NCBI RefSeq assembly: GCF_018687715.1
Contig: NC_056755.1
Coordinates: 30,282,501 to 30,346,500 of the forward strand
Reading direction: 5' to 3'
Length of the DNA stretch: 64,000 nt
From: Carya illinoinensis
Taxonomy: Eukaryota > Streptophyta > Magnoliopsida > Fagales > Juglandaceae
The position numbers and the translations under genes were made by a program. How positions within the stretch are numbered: the first letter of the stretch is position 1; the number at the start of each line of letters is the position of its first letter. Positions 53,262-64,000 of the stretch are shown here, piece by piece. A model generated the notes under the pieces. The model had not been told where the DNA came from. It saw only the letters and a list, made by a program, of their open reading frames with translations, and did no database searches.

Positions 53262-56200
53262 TGTAATAACCCGCTCCTTTCTCTCTCTTCTGGTCACGAG
53301 TCTCGTTCTGCATGCTGAATCTCGATGGCGTGTTTTTAAAGTGATCAAGTGATTTCTAAAGCAAGCCTAGTGTTTTAAAGCCCTCAAATATTTTAAATGT
53401 CATGGAAATATTTATACGGGATATTTTCAGTGTTATTGAACCAAACCTAATTTTAAATAAGACAATTATAATATTTTTGAAGAGTTTCAAAAATTTCATA
53501 ATTGTAGAAAATTATTTTAGTCATTTAAAAATAATATGAGATTTAAATTATGTTAAAAACTCTAAATTAATTAAATGGTTTCATTTTCTTAAAAGTAATT
53601 AGCAAAACTTCATCATTTCCTTAATGATGAAAGATTATATTTTATAAGCTAAAGTTTAGTTTAAATAATATTCTATCTTAATTCTTCTCAATATTTTCAG
53701 TTAAATTAATATTTACACATTTTCAAATCAGTATTTAAAACCCACTGTTAGATCATTTTGGAGACTCCAAGATGAAAGGCCTAGATTAAATACCCAAATC
53801 CCTAGTCGTTTCCCTCACTTTCCTTTCCCCTCTCTCTCCTCTCCCTTTCTCCCAGCCAGCGTAGCAGCCCCTTTTCCCTTAACCGATTCTTCCTTCAGCT
53901 CAGCCAAGTGCCGCCATGTGCCACCCAGCCTCACCGCCACCATTGGTGACTCCCCCTCACATAGGCAAGCCTTCACCATGGAACCCAACCCCCACGTAGC
54001 TCTCTCTTCTCCTGCGGAAAACCATTTCTCTCCACCATGGGCCGTTCATCGTCAGTTTCTAGCCCCACCGAGCACCACCACGACCACCTCCTCTCACCAG
54101 CGATCACCTCCATTCTCGGCTATAGCCTAGCCAAAACCTCCATCTCTCCCATGCAAACTCTTCCTCTCATGGGTTCTCTTCCGTGCGCCATCGTGCACTG
54201 CCACCATGCCTTGTCGTGACCCCTATCTCTCTCATACGCTCTCACTCTCTCATGGGTTTCTCAACCCATTTAGCTTAGATATGTTGCCCTCCAGCCACCG
54301 TGCCACCTCCCCCTCGCCACCATAGCTCCACCAGCACTACCCAAGCTCCTCCATGCCCAACCATGGCCTTCCCGAAGCTCCCTCTCCATTTCGATGTCTT
54401 GAAACCCACGGTTGCGCTGTGCTCCACCACCCCAGTCACCATGAGCTTCCCAAGACCATTCCTAACCCATCCCTAAGCGCTAACCGCCACTTTACTTGGT
54501 GGACAACCACCATACAAGGAGGATAGCCACCATACACGGTTTAGCCACCATTTATGGTCTTTCCGATGTCATTGACTGTGCCAGGTAGTGAGCAATGCAC
54601 GGGTTAATTCCGACGATGGTATAACCCTCTCTCCCTCGTTATTTATGTTAGATGTTAGTTGGTTGGTTGTGTACTGTGCTGTAAAGTGTGAGTGCGAAGT
54701 ATTTGTTGTAGTAGTGATGTGCCATAGTGTTGTGAAGGGGATACACGTGGCATGTATTCCATGTTGTGTAGCGATGTACCTTGTGGTGTGCATTGTAGTA
54801 ATGTGTGGCATAGTGTTGATGGAAGGGAGTTCACGTGGAGTGTCCTCTATGTGGTGTCGTGATGCACCAGATGACGTGTCACAAAGGGTTGGATGGTGTA
54901 ACTGAGGAGTGTAGAACTTGTGGGTAGTGTCGGGAACTGTAGAACAGTGTCCTGGAGTAGTTATGAGGTGACTCTGTGATAGTGACAGGTGTCTCGAGGT
55001 AGTTTGGGAGAAGCCTCGAGCTATGTGACACAACAGAGGTGTAATGTAAATGGATTCTTGTTGTATTAAGTATTGTGATGAACTTGTAAAGGACCGGGAA
55101 GTAGGAAAGTCCTGCCTACCGGGTTTGAGTAGAAGTTGGTATCGGAGTATAGATATTGTTTACACAAACGGGCATTCAACGGATTATAAGTTGATCTTAG
55201 ATGATAAAAGTGGGTAAAGTATGTGTGTAATCTGGTTAGACACATGTGTTGGACGGATTGACCATAAGTAATGGGTAATCTATCCTAGACATGGGTACAC
55301 GATATTTAAGCCTAAAGGTAAGACATTGAATTTGGAAGAGGTAGTGATTGTAAAAAGATTCCAAAGGTTTTAGCATAGTAAAGGGCACGTAAGAGATGGG
55401 TAGAAGGAAAGTGTTTCCAAGTGAGGTGTAATTCTATTTCTAGTTTAATTGCTTATGTATTACATAAAGAATGATACTAAGGTTATGTGTATATATATAT
55501 AGATTGCCATCTGACATGCTCATGAATGGACTGCATAAAATAAGTATGGCATGGAGACCAGGTAAGTATGATGTTCATACTCTTCTAAAGCTTTCTAAAT
55601 GATAAAAAATGAAAATGAAAAGCTTTTATAAAAAATATTCTTATTTGCAATGAAGGAAAAAAATGATGTTTTAAGAAAGTATGCTAAGTATAACGTTTAA
55701 AGGTATATGCATATAACGGCCTTTCTTAGCAACCCCTATTTATGCACCACAAAGTATTAAGTGTATGCATATGAATGGATTGTATATGTAGTAAGTATTG
55801 TATGTATTTTCATGAAATGAAATGTGAGGCTTATGCCTTATGCTTTAAGCGACGCTTTAAATGATGCGAAGAAAGTGTTTTGAATGTCCCTATGAATTGA
55901 TGTTTTAAGCGATGCCTTGAAAGATAATGTTTAAGCTCATGTTTTTAAATGACTTTTATGAATGAATGGACTAAAAGAATGAAAAGGACTAAAATGGCTG
56001 AAATGAAAGAAAGGACTGAATGAATGAAAGTTTTAATATATGAAAATAAATAACAGCCATGACTAAATAAATGGGTATCAAATGACTAGGCAGATTGTAA
56101 TGTCGGGTAAGTAGTACTGGTAGTGCACCCAATGCTGCCCCCTAACTGAGGGATTCCCAACCTGCGACCATAGGCAGAATCAGGTCCAAAAGACCGTTAA

Positions 56201-56788
56201 CCCTAGCATACGGGACGTAACAGTGTGTAACGTCCGATGAAAAGTGATAAGAGAATGTATGGATGCTAAGACCCTTTAAGAAATGAAGGCATGAGGCATG
56301 GGAAAATGTTTTACAAAAGAAAAGAAACATTTTACGAAAGAAAATCATTTTCAAGAAAAACCCTACCTTGAAATGTTTTAAATGAACAAATGTCTTATGT
56401 ATAGTAGGTATGGAGTGATGAATGCATGACTGAAAATTTATGTTATTATATTTTAACTGTATAAAGTAATGCTTACGAGTTCTCGACTCATTTTAGTTTT
56501 ATGTGTGCTCTCCTAGGGACAAGATGAGCAGTACACTTCAAGACGGACACAGTCCAAGGGGAAGAGCATGGAAGCCTAGGTACAATGTTTTGTATGAAAG
56601 ACTTTTAATTCTAGAGTTTAATATTTTTTGTTGTAACTCTCTTTAAATTAATAAACATGTTTTTGTTTTATAAACATGGAGTCTTTTTTATCCTAGGAAG
56701 GAACAGAAAAGGTTTTAAACAAACAGTAATTTCGTCATCTTTCTTAAAATCATTTTCTAAAAGTCTCACCATAAGGACGTGCGTTACA
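53262..56788 (+). mobile_element. Solo LTR, Tekay-like, 3.5 kb, TSD AGAAG
   Basis: TGTAATAACCCGCTCC...GACGTGCGTTACA, flanked by AGAAG (53257-53261 and 56789-56793). No coding sequence for gag or pol. The end pattern matches the Tekay LTR orientation, as for 4579-8938. 53780-54560 is C-rich with many CCACC words, and 54590-55030 holds GTGTAGTAGTG-type repeats. The open frames in it are not conserved. 3527 bp. Confidence 0.88.
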
Positions 56789-56793
56789 AGAAG

Positions 56794-58681
56794 GATTATC
56801 TGTTCTTCTACAAGATGTTGGTACTAGAAGAAAGATTTCAGTGATAAAATTCTGTAATGGAGCTCTAGTGATTAGTCATTTATTTTTGCAGAATATAGTT
56901 TATTATTCTGCAAAGCAAATGTTACTGAAAATAAGAATCTGATGCAGTTGTTACAAATCTATAAGGCTGCTTCTAGACAACAATTAAATATGGACAAGAC
57001 TAAGTTATTACTTAGTCGGAATGTTGATTTGGATGAAGCCCAAGTGATCAAGGATATTTGGCAGGTTACATCTATTCAAGCTCATGATTGTTACTTGGGT
57101 TTACCATTTTTCGTGGGGTGATCTAAAATGGTAACATTCCAGGAGCTGAAATCGCACATTTGGAATAAACTTTAAGGATGGAAAGATAAACTTTTATCAC
57201 AGGTTGGTAGGGAAGTTTTGATTAAAGCAGTGGCACAAGCAGTCCCTACTTTTACAATGGGTTGTTTTAAATTGCCAAAGCTATTTTGTCAAGAGATAGA
57301 ATCAATGTTTGCAAGATTTTAGTGGGATCAAAGAGAATTTGAACGTAAAATGCATTGGATTAGTTGTAAAATAATGTGTGTTTCTAAATGGAAGGGAGGA
57401 TTGGGCTTTCATGATTTGGAGGTTTTTAATCTTGCTCTTCTTGCAAAACAAGGTTGGCGACTAATAACTAATCTTGATTCTCTATTGTCAAAAGTCTTTA
57501 AAGCCAAGTATTATCCCGCTACTTCTTTCGTACAATCAGAGATCAATGGGAATTTTTCTTATCTATGGAAGCACTTATGTTTAGCCAAAAACTTACTCAA
57601 ACATGGATGCTATTGGCGCATTGGAAGTGGAGAGACTATTAAAGTGTGGAATGAGAGGTGGGTTTCAGAAAGGGTAAACTTGTTGGATTTTTAATCTTCA
57701 AATTTGTTACCATCAAATGCAACTATTAATGTGTTGATTGATGAACATACACGACAATGGAAAGTTGATTTGATACATGCTGTTTTCCTATCTCAAGTTG
57801 CTGAAGTTGTTTTAAAAATTTCATTGCATGCTTGGGATGTTGATAAGTTGGTGTGGGGTGAGAATAAAAGTGGGCACTATACAGTGAAGTCAAGTAATCA
57901 TTTGGGCTAGAAATGTATCAAAATTCTGTCTAGATTGAAGCCGGTCATACCAAAAGATCTTCTACTTACTAGAAAAAGTTATAGAACTTGTCTTTACCAC
58001 CACAGGTTAAAAATTTTACTTGGAGGGGTGTTCCAAGTCTTCCAACAAAATTAAACTTAATGAAGAGGGGTGTTCTATCATCCAGTTCATGTGGAAGTTG
58101 CCAAGCACAAGTAGAAGATCAAATCCATGCTCAGTGTCTTTAAGCAAAGGTAAGTCAGATATGGAATTTGAGATGCATAAATATTATTCCTTTGATAACT
58201 TCAGCTACTTGTTCTGATGAGTTGGTAGATTCTCCCATGGATTTTGATATGTCTATAGTTTCATCTTTTTTTTTGTACTTTTAATTGGGGAGTGTGGAAA
58301 TTTTGAAAATCCATTCTTTTTTAGAAAGAATGTGTTTTAGTGGAAGAATGTGTAGATAATTGCATTGAGTATGTGACAAGTTTCAATGTTTCCAAGAATT
58401 CTTAGGTTGTGGCAAAAAAAGAGAAGATTTTGTCATGGAAACCTCCACAAGCAGGTTATGTAAAACTGAATTTCAATGGAGCCATTTTTCAGGATTTAGG
58501 AGTTGCTGGAGTTGGAATAGTTTTAAGGAATGATCAAGGGGTTGTCTTGTTTGCTGCCAGTAGAAAGGAAATAGGGGGTTTTTCAGTGGATGATATTGAA
58601 GTGATGGCTACTCTAAAAAGTTTATGGATGATTTCACAGTTGGGATTTCAGAATTTACAGCTGGAAGGAGATTTATTGATT
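56794..58681 (+). pseudogene. LINE RT C-terminal half, thumb and RNase H start
   Basis: LVISHLFFAEYSLLFCKANV (56867-56926): the catalytic FADD reads FAEY, so both Asp are changed. Then QLNMDKTKLLLSRN (56982), YLGLPFFVG (57091), QVGREVLIKAVAQAVPTFTM (57199), MHWISCKIMCVSKWKGGLGF (57350), KVFKAKYYPATSF (57492), WRIGSGETIKVWNERWVSER (57613). 57704-57910 leads to the zf-RVT region (WGENKSGHYTVKS), then a degraded part. RNase H starts at 58436 (WKPPQAGYVKLNFNGAIF) and reaches LQLEGDLLIV (58653). Stops at 57121, 57171, 57322, 57692. Confidence 0.87.
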
Positions 58682-59735
58682 GTTTTTTTTTTAAAGGGAG
58701 CTTCTAGTATTTCATAAACCCCTGATATAGAGTTTGTCAAAAGAAATGAGAGGTGCAACCACACACGACCCATCCTCCATCCATACAGATGCATTTACAG
58801 ATGAAAAGGCTAGCTTCGCTAATTCATGTGCAACTTTGTTGCCCTCTCTATTTACAAAAGAGAGCTTCCAACTTGGATAGGTCCCCAGCGCATGTTGGGT
58901 CCCCAGCGCATGCTTGAGGTCTTCAATGAGTTGTCCATGCCATGAAAGATTTGGAGAAGGGTCCTTGACTGCTTCTATGACCATCTTTGCATCCCCCTCA
59001 AATTCAGCTAAAACTGAATCCCAGTTCAGCACATAGAGTCAAAATTCTCAAAAGAGCTTAACCTTTAGCTAGGAAGACTGAGGAAACAATCTCTTTGCAG
59101 GCAGCCAACATTACATGTGGGCCACCTTTTGAGTCTCAGATTACAATACCCATTCCCATTAGCAGATTAGCTTTGTGGAAACTAGCATCAAAGTTTACCT
59201 TGAGCCATGTAGATGATGGAGATTGCCAAGATGTCTCTTCAACTTGATGCACCTCGGGCCCCTGCCTTGCAAAAAAGTCTCCTTGTGCCATGGAGAAGTC
59301 TTCAATGTCAGAAATTGCAGTTTTAATAAGAGCTTACGGGCCAAAGAAATTGTTTCTAAAAATTAAGTCATTCCTCCTTTGCCAAATTCTATAGCAAACT
59401 ACAGCAACCAAATCAAGATTTCTAGCCTCAAGTTTGCAACAAAATTGTCATAACTGTTTCCCCATTTTCAGACAAGGGTATCCTTCTCTCCCCAAACATC
59501 CCTTGCAGGCGGACACTCCCATAATCCATGGAGAACCGTTTCACATTCAGCGTTGCACACTGGGCAGAGAGCAAGATCTTCTTTTGGAATAGATTTTCCT
59601 TTGTGGGTAGGAGATTAGAAACTGATTTCCATAGGAACTGTTTTACCTTCCCCATCACTCCAAGTTTCCAAATTTCCTTCTAGTAGTTCTTGGCCTGATT
59701 GCTTCCCAAAGATTCCCCAACACGTTGGATCTATA
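58682..59735 (-). mobile_element. 5'-truncated minus-strand LINE fragment in the LINE RNase H
   Basis: Minus strand from about 59735: a zf-RVT segment (GKVKQFLWKSVSNLLPTKEN, 59655-59596; CATLNVKR; a frameshift follows), then RNase H with a frameshift between halves (WLKVNFDASFHKANLLMGM at about 59210-59150; LNWDSVLAEFEGDAKMVIEA at 59030-58970; SWKLSFVNREGNKVAHELAK, 58880-58815). The T-run at 58682-58692 is its poly(A) tail. It has no clear target duplication. Boundaries are to within about 20 bases on the right. Confidence 0.75.
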
Positions 59736-60042
59736 AAGTCACATGAACCAAATTATAGGACTCAAGGGCCTCTGATTATGGAGATTTATCGTCTCCTTAG
59801 CTATTTTCAGCATTATGATGCAGTTCATGTAGGGAGACAAGGCAATGAAGCAGCACACCTATTAGCGCAACATTCAAAATGGGTGGCAGATATGGCTCAA
59901 TGGATTTCATTCTTATGCGGACTTCATTTCCAATTGGGTGTTACTAGACAAACAGAGGTTCTGATTATGTTTATTTTCTGGAACTGATGTATTATGTTGT
60001 TAAGAAGTGAATGAATTCTGATTATCAAAAAAAAAAAAAACA
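59736..60042 (+). pseudogene. LINE RNase H end and poly(A)
   Basis: Reads SIKSHEPNYRTQGPLIMEIY (about 59728-59790), LLSYFQHYDAVHVGRQGNEA (59796), AHLLAQHSKWV, the standard end of plant LINE RNase H (V.R..N.AAH.LA). The stop is at 59985-59987; after about 40 bases of 3' UTR the poly(A) lies at 60029-60042. The first half of this domain is at 58436-58681, on the other side of the minus-strand fragment. Confidence 0.85.
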
Positions 60043-60090
60043 TCTTTTATTATTATTATTTTTAATTTAAAATAGTGTATACGAGAAACT

Positions 60091-60121
60091 GGGCACGTGC
60101 CTTGCACGGGACTCCTACTAG
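60091..60121 (+). other. Helitron-like 3' terminus
   Basis: A short hairpin (CGTGC-CTT-GCACG, 60096-60108), then GGACTCCTA and CTAG (60118-60121) followed by T. This is the layout of Helitron 3' ends (hairpin, about ten bases, CTRR, then host T). No matching 5' TC end or Helitron coding sequence was located directly upstream. In copy 2 of the duplication the CTAG is missing. Confidence 0.45.
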
Positions 60122-60227
60122 TTTATGTACTAATTATGGGGCTAATAATACATGATAACCGTCCATTATTCTCGATTTTTTTTTTTGAAAAAGTTTTGAA
60201 CTTTCGGACGATAGGATAAAATTAACA

Positions 60228-60242
60228 AGGGCTAGACTAGCC
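60228..60242. repeat. Short inverted repeat GGGCTAG-A-CTAGCCC
   Basis: Seven-base arms around one base, kept in both copies of the duplication (also at about 63759-63773). Function unknown. Confidence 0.5.
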
Positions 60243-61546
60243 CCCATTTGGATATAAGAAATTCTATTTGCACTCCGGAGAGATAACCCCCGCGGACACG
60301 GGACCCCATGTGGACGAATGAAACGCTGTATTTCTTATGCAAGCTCAACTTGTCACATGCAAGCATATTCCCTTCCCTTCATCACAGACACAAAGCCACG
60401 AAAACAAGTCGGCTGATTCTCAACTTCATCTTCTCATCTTCTTCTTCGTTTTTTGTCTTCGCATTCGTGGATCCAACCGCGTACCTCCCTGCCATCGTTC
60501 CAAGATGCTATGAACTGCTATAATAAACTAATAAACTTGAATGGAGAATATGAGGACCTAGCTTTAAACCCTTATCTTTCTTCATGCTATGAGGATCTTT
60601 ACACCCATATCCCCGTAACATTTGTTTCATAGGCAAATTAAAATACAAATGAGCTAGTTTCTGAAGAGCAAATTCACATAAAAGATAAAATAGTTGCACA
60701 ATTTTTAAATCCAAAAATAAATCACTCACAACGACTAATTTTGTGTTTCTATGAACAACTAATTCAGACCAATCATACAAAGACCTCTTTGGCTACCCAC
60801 AGTGACGACCACCAGTACTTGGGGTAGATTCGGTGGCTTTCTTTGGCTGGGCTTGGATCATCTTTTCCGAGTGACGACCTCTGTCCTTGATTTCTTGGAT
60901 CAGTTCTCCTTTTAATCTCCTTATACTGCAGTAAGTGTTGATGGTTGGGTTTGTTTTCCTGGATCAATTCTTCGATTTGGATGGATGTACGCGGGATTTC
61001 ATCTCGTTGCACAGGTACACGGGAGCTGGATTTAGTTTCCTAGATTTCATTTCCATATTTATCTCTCATTTTGTTCTTCTTCTTTTTCTTTTTATTTTTT
61101 TATTTTTATTTTTTTTAATTTTTAATAATACACTTCGGCCGACTCCCCCGCGTGTACCCAATCCCGTGTACTTGTAAAAGAACTCGTTAGATATAGACGA
61201 GACCCATTTGAATAAGGTTCAAGATGACTATGTCAGCAAAACCTAACCCCATGTAAAAAATGGCAATAAAAAAAACATTCGGAAATCGCTTGCCATTAAT
61301 GACATGATTTTTTATAATCAAAATGAGTGAGTGGATTTGTCTAATCAACCTAAAAAGACTCGTAATTAACAAAACTAAACAGCAGCGAATCATTCAATAA
61401 GATTCTTTACCATGCACAAAGATGATTTTGTGTATATCCCATTGCTTTATGTGATGTGAAATGATTTTGCATCAAAAAAGATTGTGCAAACAGTTACATC
61501 TCATTTTCCAGGTGGTTGAAATTGTAATTATTTTAAAGCGAGCTGG

Positions 61547-61586
61547 ACACACACATATATATATATATATATATATGTGTGCACAC
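61547..61586. repeat. Palindromic (AC)n(AT)n(GT)n microsatellite
   Basis: ACACACACA, then about eleven AT units, then GTGTGCACAC: a simple-sequence palindrome that could fold into a cruciform. Confidence 0.9.
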
Positions 61587-61639
61587 GGAATGCATGTGTA
61601 TCATGTGTGTGATGATATCATTATTTCTCTAGAGTATTA

Positions 61640-61830
61640 AGATAAAATAAGGTAGTTTTAGATGAAAATTAAATAAATTATTATTTAAATATTTATTTTT
61701 TTATATTATTATTATTTTGTGATTTGAAACAGTTGAATAATTTATTATATTTTATATAAAAATTATAAAAAATTATAATAATAAGATAAAATAAAACTGT
61801 TTTTATATTTAAATTAATCCTAAAAATTTG
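61640..61830. mobile_element. MITE-like AT-rich relative of 34869-35071
   Basis: Shares in order AAGATAAAATA, ATATTATTATTATTTTGTG, GATTTGAAACAGTTGAA, TTTATTATATTTTATAT and AATAATAAGATAA with the MITE at 34869-35071. Ends are not defined and no target duplication is clear. Confidence 0.4.
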
Positions 61831-62427
61831 ATGCAAAATTAAGTATTTAAAAAATACTCATCATGTGTAGCATTTTACTACTCTCTAATGAGGTGCATTT
61901 AAAATTTTCCATATCAAGTTCTACTTTCTGACCCCTCTCTCTCTCTTAAAATTTGCGCTCTCCACTTGTACAAGTCATGTCCTGATTCTATCTGTTTGGA
62001 AACCACTATTGAAAATCATTTCAACAAGTGAGAGGACAAGCCCTCAGCTCAAAGCTCGATCGTCGCAATGAGGTCGTTGATTTATAACTTGATTACTAGT
62101 GGAGGCCAAACAACACAAAATTGATTTCAATTACTAGTACACGTTTATTTAGTTGTGTTTTTTTATTGTCATATATAAAAATTTGTTTAGAGGAAATTTA
62201 AACAAAAAAATAAAAATACAAATAGAATTTTTTTTTTCATGATTATTGTAATTCTCAGCCATATTGCACAGGGCCAATAGAGAGAACATTAAAAGTTTTG
62301 TGTTGTTGCTGATTGAATATTTTTGAATCTGTAGTAAGTTGAATCATCCACTATTTTTTTGAAACTTATACTGCAACAGTCTTTATAAACGGCAAATGCT
62401 CCTATATGTGCATGCTTCCAACAGTCT

Positions 62428-64000
62428 CTAATTCATGTGCAACTTTGTTGCCCTCTCTATTTACAAAAGAGAGCTTCCAACTTGGATAGGTCCCCAGCGC
62501 ATGTTGGGTCCCCAGCGCATGCTTGAGGGTTTCAATGAGTTGTCCATGCCATATATGAAAGATTTGGAGAAGGGTCCTTGACTGCTTCTATGACCATCTT
62601 TGCATCCCCTCAAATTCAGCTAAAACTGAAGCCCAGTTCAGCACATAAAGTGAAAGCTCTCAAAAGAGCATAACCTTCTGCTAGGAAGACTGAGGAAACA
62701 ATCTCTTTGTGGGTAGCCAACATTACATGTGGGTCACCTTTTGAGTCTCGAATTACAATACACATTCCCATTAGCAGATTAGCTTTGTGGAAACTAGCAT
62801 CAATGTTTACCTTGAGCCATGTAGATGATGGAGATTGCCAAGATGTCTCTTCAACTTGATGCACCTCGGGCCCCTGCCTTGCAAAAAAGTCTCCTTGTGC
62901 CATGGAGAAGTCTTCAATGTCAGAAATTGCAGTTTTAATAAGAGCTTACGGGCCAAAGAAATTGTTTCTAAAAATTAAGTCATTCCTCCTTTGCCAAATT
63001 CTATAGCAAACTACAGCAACCAAATCAAGATTTCTAGCCTCAAGTTTGCAACAAAATTGTCATAACTGTTTCCCCATTTTCAGACAAGGGTATCCTTCTC
63101 TCCCCAAACATCCCTTGCAGGCGGACACTCCCATAATCCATGGAGAACCGTTTCACATTCAGCGTTGCACACTGGGCAGAGAGCAAGATCTTCTTTTGGA
63201 ATAGATTTTCCTTTGTGGGTAGGAGATTAGAAACTGATTTCCATAGGAACTGTTTTACCTTCCCCATCACTCCAAGTTTCCAAATTTCCTTCTAGTAGTT
63301 CTTGGCCTGATTGCTTCCCAAAGATTCCCCAACACGTTGGATCTATAAAGTCACATGAACCAAATTATAGGACTCAAGGGCCTCTGATTATGGAGATTTA
63401 TCGTCTCCTTAGCTATTTTCAGCATTATGATGCAGTTCATGTAGGGAGACAAGGCAATGAAGCAGCACACCTATTAGCGCAACATTCAAAATGGGTGGCA
63501 GATATGGCTCAATGGATTTCATTCTTATGCGGACTTCATTTCCAATTGGGTGTTACTAGACAAACAGAGGTTCTGATTATGTTTATTTTTTGGAACTGAT
63601 GTATTATGTTGTTAAGAAGTGAATGAATTTTGAATATCAAAAAAAAAAAAAAAACATCTTTTATTATTATTATTTTTAATTTAAAATAGTGTATATGGGA
63701 AACTGGGCACGTGCCTTGCATGGGGCTCCTACTTTCGGACGATACGATAAAATTAACAAGGGCTAGACTAGCCCCCATTTGGATATAAGAAATTCTATTT
63801 GCACTTCGGAGAGATAACCCCCGCGGACATGGGACCCCATGTGGACAAATGAAACGTTGTATTTCTTATGCAAGCTCAACTTATCACATGCAAGCAGATT
63901 CCCTTCGCTTCATCACAGACACAAAGCCATGAAAACAAGTCAACCGATTCTCAACTTTATCTTCTCATCTTCTTCTTCGTTTTTCATCTTCGCATTCGTG
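62428..64000. repeat. Direct duplication, copy 2 (runs off the window)
   Basis: Copy of 58819-about 60469. It carries the same minus-strand LINE fragment (zf-RVT at 63270-63040 is identical in protein) and the same plus-strand LINE end (63390-63599). Differences: an extra ATAT at about 62550, a missing C near 62610, the loss of about 90 bases after CTCCTACT (63723-63732), and scattered single changes. It continues past 64000. Confidence 0.93.

Larger units (their letters stand above)
34325..60042 (+). mobile_element. L1-type LINE spread over 25.7 kb by insertions
   Basis: A plus-strand non-LTR element in order: ORF1 (34325-34880), endonuclease (35228-35376 and 49923-50420), reverse transcriptase (51961-53261 and 56794-57680), zf-RVT/RNase H (57704-58681 and about 59736-59987), and poly(A) at 60029-60042. 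The gaps are filled by a gypsy element, a poly(A)-tailed retroposon, a solo LTR and a minus-strand LINE fragment. About 5 kb of LINE sequence remains. Confidence 0.85.
58819..60469. repeat. Direct duplication, copy 1
   Basis: Starts at CTAATTCATGTGCAAC and is nearly identical to 62428-64000. It includes most of the minus-strand LINE fragment, the LINE end with poly(A), the Helitron-like terminus and about 350 bases beyond. Differs from copy 2 by a 90-base segment at about 60121-60211 and a few small indels. Confidence 0.92.
60470..62427. other. AT-rich spacer between the duplicated copies, no gene seen
   Basis: No recognisable protein on either strand; the frames at 60508-60780, 60773-61012 and 60935-61177 have no conserved motif. 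Notable items are a palindromic microsatellite (61547-61586) and a MITE-like AT-rich stretch (61640-61830). T-rich and A-rich runs occur at 61075-61130 and 62200-62240. Confidence 0.7.

Noticed and set aside
54569..55033. 154-aa minus-strand His/Thr/Ser-rich frame and a 105-aa plus-strand frame.
   Set aside because: Inside the 3.5-kb solo LTR, in repeat-like GTGTAGTAGTG sequence, without a conserved motif.
58667..59789. GGAGATTTAT at 58667-58676 and 59780-59789 as target duplication of the minus-strand LINE.
   Set aside because: The plus-strand RNase H frame is already open upstream of the right copy (SIKSHEPNYRTQGPLIM), so the boundary lies before it; the match is likely chance.
60308..61177. 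Possible short host gene or leader (frames of 71-90 aa).
   Set aside because: No recognisable product, no supporting splice or start context, and part of it is inside the duplication.

Overview
This window is a block of nested transposable elements from a plant nuclear genome, most likely a eudicot. The evidence is Ty3/gypsy elements of the Athila and Tekay type, Ty1/copia, L1-type LINEs with a plant RNase H tail, Helitron remnants and AT-rich introns/LTRs. I found no intact host gene, no tRNA or rRNA gene and no CRISPR array. Almost every coding region is a broken transposon gene, so it is annotated as pseudogene. The species cannot be fixed from the sequence.

Nest 1 (1-29753). A Ty1/copia element (pieces at 3937-4578, 8939-10598 and 27724-29753, + strand) is the outermost layer. 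Its 5' end is covered by an Athila-type element whose last 3.9 kb opens the window (1-3936). Its gag is split by a 4.36-kb solo LTR (4579-8938, target duplication GTTAG). A minus-strand gypsy element (10599-27723) sits between its integrase and reverse transcriptase. That gypsy element in turn carries a solo LTR (12686-14201) and a minus-strand LINE (15585-about 21796), the LINE itself split by a solo LTR (16949-19216, TCTAG). The gypsy 5' LTR is broken by two more solo LTRs (22394-24659, ATAAA; 24805-27359, AGTAA). Removing these restores an LTR of about 792 bp, matching the intact 789-bp LTR at 10599-11387.

Middle (29754-34324). Degraded pieces: a minus-strand Helitron Pif1-helicase/RPA-like fragment, a gypsy integrase fragment ending in a 1.85-kb LTR (31575-33421), and about 0.9 kb with three diverged repeats.

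Nest 2 (34325-60042). A plus-strand L1-type LINE is spread over 25.7 kb. It holds a MITE, a gypsy chromovirus (35377-49922) that itself contains a complete minus-strand Tekay-type element (36096-45403, TGTCG duplication, both LTRs, primer-binding site and polypurine tract), a 1.5-kb poly(A)-tailed retroposon without coding capacity for reverse transcriptase (50421-51943, 17-bp duplication), a 3.5-kb solo LTR (53262-56788, AGAAG), and a minus-strand LINE fragment (about 58682-59735). The LINE ends in poly(A) at 60042, followed by a Helitron-like 3' terminus.

End (60043-64000). About 2 kb of gene-free AT-rich DNA separates two copies of a direct duplication (58819-about 60469 and 62428-64000).

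The points I find most worth checking are an 88-bp GT-AG segment in the Tekay element whose removal would put gag and protease in one frame, a run of seven consecutive stem-loops in the non-autonomous retroposon, and LTRs that share ends but carry unrelated middles.
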